This document shows, one piece after another, positions 1-5,223 of a stretch of DNA of 5,361 nt (positions are counted from its first letter, which is position 1; the number at the start of each line of letters is the position of its first letter). Where the stretch lies: positions 1-5,361 of the forward strand of contig DLYX01000574.1 in NCBI GenBank assembly GCA_003447545.1. Direction: 5' to 3'. Both the position numbers and the translations under genes were made by a program. A model generated the notes under the pieces. It was not told the DNA's origin, did not search any database, and worked only from the letters and a program-made list of their open reading frames with translations. Source of the stretch: Deltaproteobacteria bacterium. GTDB taxonomy: Bacteria > Desulfobacterota > Binatia > UBA12015.

Positions 1-196
1 GATGATGGAGCATTTGGGTGCGCGTGGCGTTGCCGTTGTGCTTGATGGACGGCATATGTGCATGAGTGGACGCGGGGCTCGGCAGGAATCGGCTTCGATG
101 CGCACCACAGCGGTTCGCGGGGAGTTCGTAGAAGATCGAGCTCTCCGATCCGAGGCTCTGGGACTTTTGCTCGGAGAAAATACCCGTCTGGGTTAA
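1..196 (+). CDS. folE: GTP cyclohydrolase I, C-terminal part (5' end outside window)
   Basis: Partial gene: the reading frame is open from the left edge (codons begin at base 2) and ends at TAA 194-196, giving about 64 C-terminal residues. The enzyme converts GTP to 7,8-dihydroneopterin triphosphate, the first step of tetrahydrofolate and pterin synthesis in the cytosol. The fragment carries the family's C-terminal signature: a GVAVVLDGRHMCM strand (fragment residues 9-21) whose Cys20 matches the zinc-binding Cys181 of E. coli FolE, then RG-x-R and the TTAVRGEF stretch (about residues 35-42). The MCM/AVRGEF wording is closer to B. subtilis-type FolE than to E. coli FolE. The other zinc ligands lie upstream and cannot be checked, and the apparent ATG codons at 2 and 5 are internal. 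Only 39 bases separate its stop from the photolyase start, on the same strand, so co-transcription is likely. Identification is firm; the true start and full length are unknown. Confidence 0.93.
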   Translation, partial: MMEHLGARGVAVVLDGRHMCMSGRGARQESASMRTTAVRGEFVEDRALRSEALGLLLGENTRLG

Positions 197-235
197 GAAA
201 GAGCCTCCGCACGCGGGGGAGGGGGAGAGAGGTTC

Positions 236-1732
236 ATGGGGTTGACTGCGGTCCACTGGTTCCGTCGGGATTTACGTCTGGACGACAATACGGCTCTTCT
301 CGAAGCGATCGACCGGGGTGACGAAGTTTATCCGCTCTTCGTCTTTGATGAGGATTTGCTGGGTCGCGAGGACACCGGTGGGCCTCGGGTCCAATTTCTT
401 CTCGATAACCTCAACGCGCTCGCCAAAGAGCTTGAGGCTGCGGGCAGTCAGCTACATTTACGGCGCGGTAATATCGCATCCGAAGTCGCAACGTTTTGCG
501 AGGACGTGAGCGCCGGACTTCTTTGCTGGAACCGAGACTACAGCCCCTATGCCGTGCGTCGGGACGAGGCGATCCGCACGAGCGCTGCGGCACGCGGCAT
601 CGAGGTGGCGATTTGCGAGGATCACCTGCTGGTCCCACCCGAGGCTGTCGTGAAAGACGACGGCTCGCCTTTCGTTGTCTTCTCTCCCTTTGCGAGGAGA
701 TGGCGTACCCAGCCGAAACGGCGTGCTCGCGAGTTTCCCGGTCTCGACGGTCTGCGGCCCGTCAAAGCTCATGACGTTGCATCGCTCGATTTTCCGCAAG
801 CGGCAGATTTGGGTTACCCAGGCACGTTCCCGACCATGGATGCGGGAGAGAAGGCCGCTTTGGCCGCACTCGAGGTTTTTCTGGATGGGAAAGTGTTTCG
901 CTACAAGGACACTCGGGATTTCCCGGATGTCGAGGGAACTTCCAGGCTCTCCCCGCATTTGAAGTACGGAACCATCTCGCCACGCCGGGTGTTTTTCGGA
1001 GTGGAGCGAGTTCTGGGACTGGACCTGTCGACCATTGATACAAAAAAACCTTCCGCAGATTTGGGCGAAGAGAATCGGAAGCGGGTCAAGCAGGCGGGGA
1101 CTTTTCTCGACGAAGTTTGTTGGCGCGAGTTCTACTTCTCGATTCTTCACCATTTTCCCCACGTGGCGCACAGGCCCTTTCGCCGGTCGTTCGATGATTT
1201 CGTCTGGCCGGGAGACAAGGACGCTCTGCTGGAGAAATGGGTCGAGGGCGAAACAGGTTTTCCCATTGTCGACGCCGGGATGAGGCAATTGGCGACGACA
1301 GGATGGATGCACAATCGCTTGCGGATGATCTGCGCGATGCATTTGACCAAGATTCTTCTGATCGATTGGCGAGAGGGAGAGAAAGTATTCATGCAGCGGC
1401 TGCTCGACGGTGATCTGGCGCCAAATAATGGCGGCTGGCAATGGAGCGCTTCGACCGGAACCGATGCCGCGCCTTATTTCCGCATTTTCAATCCCTACCT
1501 GCAGTCCAAGAAGTTTGATCCAGACGGCACTTTCATACGAAAATATGTTCCCGAACTCCGAGACGTTGAGGGCGCCTCGGTTCACGAGCCGCACCTCGAC
1601 CCACAGCTGCTGGAGAAAACCGGCTACCCGCCTCCGTGCGTGGACTACAAAGAAGCACGGGAGCGGGCCCTCGAGGTCCTCAAGCCCCGAACCCCTACCG
1701 GTCCTGCCGAAGATGCCGGCGGTAGTTCTTGA
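236..1732 (+). CDS. phrB: Deoxyribodipyrimidine photolyase (class I CPD photolyase)
   Basis: Light-driven flavoenzyme that splits cyclobutane pyrimidine dimers in DNA using FADH-. The 498 residues compare with 472 in E. coli. Residues 1-130 form the Rossmann antenna domain (VHWFRRDLRLDDN at 6-18). Residues from about 205 on form the helical FAD domain, with DFPDVEGTSRLSPHLKYG (228-245), E293 and W296 of the WREF motif, GWMHNRLRM (356-364), IDWREG (376-381) and NNGGWQW (397-403). By my alignment W401, W378 and W324 correspond to the E. coli electron-transfer triad W382, W359 and W306, and N397 to the FAD-contacting N378. These point to an active CPD photolyase rather than a cryptochrome. Relative to E. 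coli there are about 18 extra residues around 262-280. The E. coli folate-antenna residues N108, E109 and K293 align with Y105, A106 and A311, so the antenna cofactor is uncertain. The ATG at 236 follows a purine-rich tract (215-232) that can serve as ribosome binding site. The stop overlaps the next gene. Confidence 0.96.
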   Translation: MGLTAVHWFRRDLRLDDNTALLEAIDRGDEVYPLFVFDEDLLGREDTGGPRVQFLLDNLNALAKELEAAGSQLHLRRGNIASEVATFCEDVSAGLLCWNRDYSPYAVRRDEAIRTSAAARGIEVAICEDHLLVPPEAVVKDDGSPFVVFSPFARRWRTQPKRRAREFPGLDGLRPVKAHDVASLDFPQAADLGYPGTFPTMDAGEKAALAALEVFLDGKVFRYKDTRDFPDVEGTSRLSPHLKYGTISPRRVFFGVERVLGLDLSTIDTKKPSADLGEENRKRVKQAGTFLDEVCWREFYFSILHHFPHVAHRPFRRSFDDFVWPGDKDALLEKWVEGETGFPIVDAGMRQLATTGWMHNRLRMICAMHLTKILLIDWREGEKVFMQRLLDGDLAPNNGGWQWSASTGTDAAPYFRIFNPYLQSKKFDPDGTFIRKYVPELRDVEGASVHEPHLDPQLLEKTGYPPPCVDYKEARERALEVLKPRTPTGPAEDAGGSS

Positions 1733-2757
1733 TCACCGATATTGCTGAGCGTGGCTGGTTCCCGCAGCCGGCCGTCCGTTGGGGTATCCGGAGGTTGGTG
1801 CGCCAGCGCGAGTCGGAGGAGGTGCTCAGGCTCGCAGACGGGCGCCTTCCGGTTCTGCGCAGGTGGGTTGAGGAGATGCGCGCGAGTCCGGTCGCTATTG
1901 CTGCGGACGAAGCAAACGAGCAGCACTACGAGGTTCCGGCCGCTTTTTTTCAGGCCTGCCTCGGTGCACAGCTGAAATATAGCTCGGCTTTCTACCCGAA
2001 GGGAACAGAGACCCTTGACGAGGCCGAGACCGCGATGCTCGATCTTACCGCGACCAACGCCGAATTGGCGGATGGCCAGGAGGTCCTCGAGCTTGGCTGC
2101 GGGTGGGGATCGCTGAGTCTCTATATGGCCGAGCGCTATCCGAATTCGCAGATCACTTCGGTGTCGAATTCTGCGAGCCAAAAATATTTTATCGACGGGC
2201 AGGCGGCCACGCGCGGTCTTTCCAACCTCGCAGTGCTGACGGCTGATATGAATACGTTCACGGCCCCCGAGAGCCGGGAATACGACCGGGTGGTTTCGGT
2301 CGAGATGTTCGAGCATATGCGAAACTGGGAAAGCCTGCTGAACCGCATTCACCCGTGGTTGCGAGAGGAAGGCAAACTATTTTTGCATGTCTTCTCGCAC
2401 CCGGAATTTTTCTACCCCTACGAGACTGAAGGCGAAGATAACTGGATGGGTCGACATTTTTTTACCGGCGGTATGATGCCGACCCACGATCTTCTCGACC
2501 ATCTCGAAATTCCGTTTGCGGTTGAGGCAACCCTGCCTCTTTCCGGGCTTCATTACGCGCAGACGGCGCTTCATTGGCACGAGAATCTGATCGCTCGAAG
2601 ATCCCATATTACCGATGTTTTGACGACGACGTATGGGAGTTCGGAGGCGCACCGTTGGTTCAATCGATGGTCGCTTTTTTTCCTCGCCTGCCATGAACTC
2701 TTTGCGCACAACGCCGGCCGAAGCTGGCAACTCGCGCATCATCGACTCACAAAGTGA
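1729..2757 (+). CDS. CFAS-superfamily SAM methyltransferase, coclaurine N-methyltransferase-like
   Basis: A 342-residue SAM-dependent methyltransferase of the cyclopropane-fatty-acyl-phospholipid synthase superfamily (Mycolic_acid_synthase/CMAS fold). Family hallmarks in order: NEQHYEVPAAFF (63-74), KYSSAF (83-88), the SAM-binding loop VLELGCGWGSLSL (119-131), VSNSASQKYF (145-154), VEMFEHM (191-197), and HFFTGGMMP (243-251). Known members alkylate unsaturated membrane lipids (Cfa) or methylate amines (plant coclaurine N-methyltransferase, CNMT). The wording here is strikingly CNMT-like: NEQHYEVP, DGQ-x-VL, MFEHM, DNW and FFTGG-x-MP. E192, E195 and H196 align with the CNMT residues E204, E207 and H208 described as catalytic. 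There is no signal peptide, so it is presumably cytosolic or membrane-peripheral. The TTG start is chosen because the N-terminal helix (IAERGWFPQPAVRWGIRRL) begins there and it overlaps the phr stop (TTGA), a layout typical of translational coupling. Superfamily is certain; substrate (lipid or small amine) is not. A lipid role is the default guess beside a photolyase. Confidence 0.88.
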   Translation: MITDIAERGWFPQPAVRWGIRRLVRQRESEEVLRLADGRLPVLRRWVEEMRASPVAIAADEANEQHYEVPAAFFQACLGAQLKYSSAFYPKGTETLDEAETAMLDLTATNAELADGQEVLELGCGWGSLSLYMAERYPNSQITSVSNSASQKYFIDGQAATRGLSNLAVLTADMNTFTAPESREYDRVVSVEMFEHMRNWESLLNRIHPWLREEGKLFLHVFSHPEFFYPYETEGEDNWMGRHFFTGGMMPTHDLLDHLEIPFAVEATLPLSGLHYAQTALHWHENLIARRSHITDVLTTTYGSSEAHRWFNRWSLFFLACHELFAHNAGRSWQLAHHRLTK

Positions 2758-2809
2758 GAGAGCCCGTCGAGAGTATCTCGAGTTGCGGTAGGGGAGCGCC
2801 CCTCAAATA

Positions 2810-2843
2810 GAAACGCCCGCCGGCAAAAGCGGGCGGGCGTTTC
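2810..2843. terminator. GC-rich hairpin between convergent genes, probable bidirectional terminator
   Basis: A perfect 12-bp inverted repeat, gaaacgcccgcc (2810-2821) and ggcgggcgtttc (2832-2843), flanks a 10-base loop. A shifted pairing (2816-2820 with 2829-2833) is also possible. The stem has A-rich and T-rich ends, as in bidirectional terminators. It lies 52 bases past the methyltransferase stop and 22 bases past the nitroreductase stop, exactly between the two converging genes. The T tracts are short (three T on each strand), so termination may be partial. A smaller hairpin, agggg/cccct (2790-2803), sits just to its left. Confidence 0.75.
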
Positions 2844-2865
2844 GGCAGTTCGTCGGGGGCACAAT

Positions 2866-3525
2866 TCAGCTTTTGTGGTTGCCCCAGGTGTTCCAGTGCG
2901 TCAGCTCGCCTGCCGGCAGGCGCTTGGCTTCCTTGAAATCGTCGCCGGTGTAGTAGGCGACCGGGAAGAGCACGGTTTGGGTGACCGCGGCGGGCAGGGC
3001 CAGCATCTCGGCGACCTTGGCTTCTTCGAAAAGATGGATTGTCGTCCACGCCATGCCGAGCCCACGTGAGCGTCCCGCCAGCATGAACGACCACGCCGCC
3101 GGCAGAATCGAGCCGTAGATCGAGGCCTGTGCCGCGACGCCGGCCTGTTCCATGCGGCCCTCGATGCAGAAGATCACCAGTGCCGGAGCCTTGTGCATGT
3201 TTTCGGCGAGATAGGTGGCCGAGTCGACGACACGCGGCATCTGCTTGGCGCGTGGGTCGTTGTCGTCAAACGCCGGTGGCATTTCTTCGCGCATGGCGGC
3301 ATAGCCGGCAAAGCCGGTTTTGTAGACGTCGGCGATGGCCTTTTTCTTGTCCTCGTCGGTGACCACCACCACGCTCCAGCCCTGCATATTGGATCCCGTG
3401 GGGGCCTGCAGCGCGATGTCGATGCACTCCTCGAGCACTTTCGGCTCGACGGGTTTGTCGAAGTCGAGACGTTTGCGGACCGAGCGCGTCGTGCGCAGAA
3501 GTTTGTCACAAGCCTGAATATCCAT
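2866..3525 (-). CDS. Nitroreductase family protein (FMN-dependent oxidoreductase)
   Basis: A 219-residue protein of the nitroreductase/FMN oxidoreductase fold. Such enzymes usually bind FMN as homodimers and reduce nitro compounds, quinones or other small acceptors with NAD(P)H; the physiological substrate cannot be read from sequence. Seen: the N-terminal FMN-phosphate motif TTRSVRKRLDF (residues 12-22), APTGSNMQGW (41-50) for flavin contacts, a central helix AAQASIYGSILPAAW (131-145), and GRSRGLGMAW (151-160). The C-terminus is RLPAGELTHWNTWG (202-215), like the R-P-x(5)-HW ending of many family members. No signal peptide or membrane segment. An ATG at 3552 in frame would add nine residues (MQEHSSEES), but the ATG at 3525 is preceded by a strong GGAGGA four bases away, so 3525 is preferred. 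Transcribed toward the hairpin at 2810-2843 and convergent with the methyltransferase. It lies 95 bases downstream of the chelatase gene, and a perfect 20-bp palindrome sits 29 bases before its start, suggesting its own control. Confidence 0.9.
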   Translation of the reverse strand: MDIQACDKLLRTTRSVRKRLDFDKPVEPKVLEECIDIALQAPTGSNMQGWSVVVVTDEDKKKAIADVYKTGFAGYAAMREEMPPAFDDNDPRAKQMPRVVDSATYLAENMHKAPALVIFCIEGRMEQAGVAAQASIYGSILPAAWSFMLAGRSRGLGMAWTTIHLFEEAKVAEMLALPAAVTQTVLFPVAYYTGDDFKEAKRLPAGELTHWNTWGNHKS

Positions 3526-3529
3526 TGAT

Positions 3530-3535
3530 TCCTCC
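3530..3535 (-). promoter_or_regulatory. Strong ribosome binding site deciding the nitroreductase start
   Basis: Read on the minus strand this is GGAGGA followed by atca and ATG (3525). It is the best Shine-Dalgarno match seen in the window. It lies within the coding region that the upstream ATG at 3552 would create, and so argues for the shorter 219-residue product. Confidence 0.8.
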
Positions 3536-3554
3536 GAAGAATGTTCTTGCATTG

Positions 3555-3574
3555 GACCGACGCCGGCGTCGGTC
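3555..3574. promoter_or_regulatory. Perfect 20-bp palindrome upstream of nitroreductase, candidate operator
   Basis: gaccgacgcc followed directly by its exact reverse complement ggcgtcggtc, with no spacer. It lies 29 bases upstream of the nitroreductase start and 46 bases past the chelatase stop. The lack of a loop and of a following T tract on either strand makes a terminator less likely than a binding site for a dimeric regulator, though an RNA processing hairpin is possible. The regulator is unknown; no regulator gene lies in the window. Confidence 0.5.
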
Positions 3575-3620
3575 TGGGTGGGTTATCCTTATGTGCTGCT
3601 GGCGCGGATCGCGAGCCTTT

Positions 3621-4004
3621 TCAGGACGTTTCTGCGAGCAAGGCTGTCGCTCGTCGGACGAGGATCTCGACCATCTGGTCGTCCTCGCCGATCGCGGCAC
3701 CCACGCGGATCGTGCAATTTGCGTGTTTCACCCGGGCGGCCTCGGCAATGGCCGGGATGTCTTCGCGGGTATGGCGGCCGGGCAGCAGGAAAAACGGCTG
3801 AATTACGATCTCGCGGGCGCCGTCGCCCACGCATCGGTCGATCGCCTCGGCGATATCCGGCGGGCAGATCTCCAGATGAGCTGTGCGGACCTGCCAGTCG
3901 GGCTTGGCTGTGGCGACCTGCGTGGCCAGACGCTCGAGGAAGGCGGCGGCCTCGGGCCGCTTGCTTCCATGGTCGACAATCAGAAGAAATTTTTCAGTGT
4001 GCAT
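3621..4004 (-). CDS. Short CbiX/SirB-type sirohydrochlorin chelatase
   Basis: A 127-residue protein of the short CbiX class, a homodimeric chelatase that inserts Co2+ or Fe2+ into sirohydrochlorin for cobalamin or siroheme synthesis in the cytosol. Seen: an N-terminal strand running into VDHGSK (residues 10-15) with metal-binding His12; HLEICPPDIAEAI (43-55); the strand EIVIQPFFLLPGRHTREDIP (65-84) with the second active-site His78; and a VGAAIGEDDQMVEIL helix near the C-terminus (101-115). The His12/His78 spacing matches the His10/His74 pair known in archaeal CbiXS. There is no His-rich or Fe-S extension. Metal preference cannot be told from this. The ATG at 4004 has no clear Shine-Dalgarno (aataaaaacg precedes it), but a later start would lose the first catalytic strand. 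No other tetrapyrrole gene is in the window, so its pathway partner must be elsewhere. It is the middle gene of the minus-strand trio. Confidence 0.87.
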   Translation of the reverse strand: MHTEKFLLIVDHGSKRPEAAAFLERLATQVATAKPDWQVRTAHLEICPPDIAEAIDRCVGDGAREIVIQPFFLLPGRHTREDIPAIAEAARVKHANCTIRVGAAIGEDDQMVEILVRRATALLAETS

Positions 4005-4127
4005 CGTTTTTATTGAAAAAGTGACGGTTGAGGGCCCCGGGATGGTTCGCCTGGGCGCAAACAGGCGCGGATCCGCGCGTGTCCGCGCGAAGCGGCACGA
4101 AGCGGCACGCCGCGGGCGGTCGTCGGC
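4005..4127. other. Intergenic stretch with palindrome and tandem repeats
   Basis: This 123-base gap between the membrane protein stop and the chelatase start contains a perfect 14-bp palindrome gcgcggatccgcgc (4065-4078). It also has a direct repeat tccgcgcg (4072-4079 and 4082-4089) and an exact tandem 10-mer gaagcggcac (4089-4098, 4099-4108). The palindrome could act as a weak minus-strand terminator for the upstream gene. The end near the chelatase start is AT-rich. No riboswitch core or small gene is recognised. Confidence 0.5.
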
Positions 4128-5015
4128 TCAATTTCCTTTCGGCGGCCAGAGCATCAAGCTGGATGTTCGGGCTTCGTAGTCCGCAAAGCCGGGCCGACGC
4201 TCGCGGCTGCGGGTGTCCATCATCGGGATACTGGCAAAGACGAACATCAGGAACATCGCCAGCACGCCGATGCCGGTCCACCAATAGGCCGGTGCGGCTG
4301 CCAACGCGAAGAGCCAAAGCGACAGCCAGAAGAGCATCTCGCCGAAATAGTTCGGATGGCGCGAGTAACGCCACAGACCGCTTTCCATATGCGCGCCGGG
4401 GGTGCGTTGGCGTACAAACGCGCGCATCTGTTCGTCGGCGACCAGCTCGATCAGGGTCGCGGCCAGACCAACGCCCAGCGCCAGGCCATCGAGCCAGCCA
4501 AAGCTGAGGTCGCCCATGGCCAGTGCGGGATAGAGTGGCAGGCAACCGAGCACGATCTGCAGGGTGGGAAAGAGGTCGACCAGCGCCAGCTGCACAAACC
4601 AGCGCGGCGTCGGTGTCTTCTCGTAAAGGTCGATGTAGCGGAAGTCCTCGTGATGCAGCCCCGGGAAGCTGCGCACCCAGTTCAGCGTCAACCGAATCGC
4701 CCAGAACCAAACGACCGTCATGACCGCGATCTGGCGCATCGACCAGTCAGGCACTGCTGCCAGCGTGGCAAAGTAGCCGGCGGCCGCCGGCGGCAGAATG
4801 CTCCAATAGGCATCAAAGACCGAGCCGTTGTTCACGGGCAGCATCGCCAGAAAGGTGATGATCGATGCCACATAGAGTCCGGCGGTCATCGCCCACAGAG
4901 GCGAGAGCCCCGAGGCCGAAAACGTGTACCAGGCAGCCGGGACGGCGATCAGATAGACGACGGTGCAATAGAGCAGCGAAGCGCCGCGGTTTTGGGTGAA
5001 GGCGGGTCTTTCCAT
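4128..5015 (-). CDS. DUF1295 (steroid 5-alpha-reductase-like) membrane protein
   Basis: A 295-residue integral membrane protein of the DUF1295 family, related to the C-terminal domain of steroid 5-alpha-reductases and isoprenylcysteine methyltransferases; the bacterial members' reaction is not established. About seven hydrophobic segments are visible: residues 13-31, 38-60, 71-90, 95-113, 140-163, 175-192 and 227-262 (long enough for two). The family signature is YSRHPNYFGEMLFW (217-230), the loop thought to bind NADPH in relatives. It is preceded by E190 and followed by the C-terminal motif RRPGFADYEARTSSLMLWPPK (273-293), with RPGFADY as its core. The ATG at 5015 gives a short polar N-terminus before the first membrane segment; its Shine-Dalgarno is weak (acagag). 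It is first of the minus-strand trio and divergent from the lipocalin gene. Homologues often sit near photolyase, CFAS-like and lipocalin genes, which fits a membrane-lipid or redox role in light stress, an inference only. Confidence 0.88.
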   Translation of the reverse strand: MERPAFTQNRGASLLYCTVVYLIAVPAAWYTFSASGLSPLWAMTAGLYVASIITFLAMLPVNNGSVFDAYWSILPPAAAGYFATLAAVPDWSMRQIAVMTVVWFWAIRLTLNWVRSFPGLHHEDFRYIDLYEKTPTPRWFVQLALVDLFPTLQIVLGCLPLYPALAMGDLSFGWLDGLALGVGLAATLIELVADEQMRAFVRQRTPGAHMESGLWRYSRHPNYFGEMLFWLSLWLFALAAAPAYWWTGIGVLAMFLMFVFASIPMMDTRSRERRPGFADYEARTSSLMLWPPKGN

Positions 5016-5223
5016 ACACTCTGTTTTGCCTGCCTGCGGCCGCTTCGCAAACGCCGGCGGCCGGGCGTGGTTTGGTGCCGGGGCACCGGTGGTTTTCCGG
5101 CCTGTGTTTTTCTGCGAAAGTTACCGGGCGCGGCCCGGCAAGGGCTCCGGAGAAAGGCATCCGGCAGGCGCATCAGTCAAAAGGAATATGGGTGAAGCTT
5201 TGCGAGCAGGGACGGGATTGAGA
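5016..5223. other. Divergent intergenic region with two hairpins
   Basis: This GC-rich region between the start of the membrane protein (minus) and the lipocalin (plus) must hold the promoters for both. It has ggtgcc-gg-ggcacc (5074-5087) and ccgggc-gcg-gcccgg (5124-5138), either of which could be an operator or an RNA hairpin. A minus-strand TTGACT (5180-5175) resembles a -35 box but lacks a convincing -10 at the right distance. No small gene is supported. Confidence 0.45.

Noticed and set aside
458..1594. A 378-codon open frame on the minus strand opposite the photolyase.
   Set aside because: The translation shows no recognisable domain, and the plus strand carries every conserved photolyase motif; long antisense frames are common in GC-rich genes.
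1645..2352. A 235-codon minus-strand frame opposite the phr end and methyltransferase.
   Set aside because: No family resemblance, and it crosses two well-supported genes on the other strand.
3525..4016. Plus-strand open frames opposite the chelatase.
   Set aside because: The minus strand carries the CbiX motifs with both active-site histidines; the plus-strand products show no domain.
4005..4127. A possible cobalamin riboswitch before the chelatase gene.
   Set aside because: The gap is short and no B12-box-like core was found on the minus strand.
5175..5180. Minus-strand TTGACT as a -35 promoter box for the DUF1295 gene.
   Set aside because: No -10 hexamer at 16-18 bases; it would also give a long leader of about 130 bases.
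4356..5195. A 279-codon plus-strand open frame opposite the DUF1295 gene.
   Set aside because: The product is rich in Arg, Gln and Gly without a fold signature and lies antisense to a clear membrane protein family.
5188..5223. The ATG at 5188 as lipocalin start, preceded by AAAAGGA.
   Set aside because: Only two bases separate the purine tract from the ATG, and it would give an unusually long n-region; 5224 gives a normal lipoprotein signal peptide. Not fully excluded.
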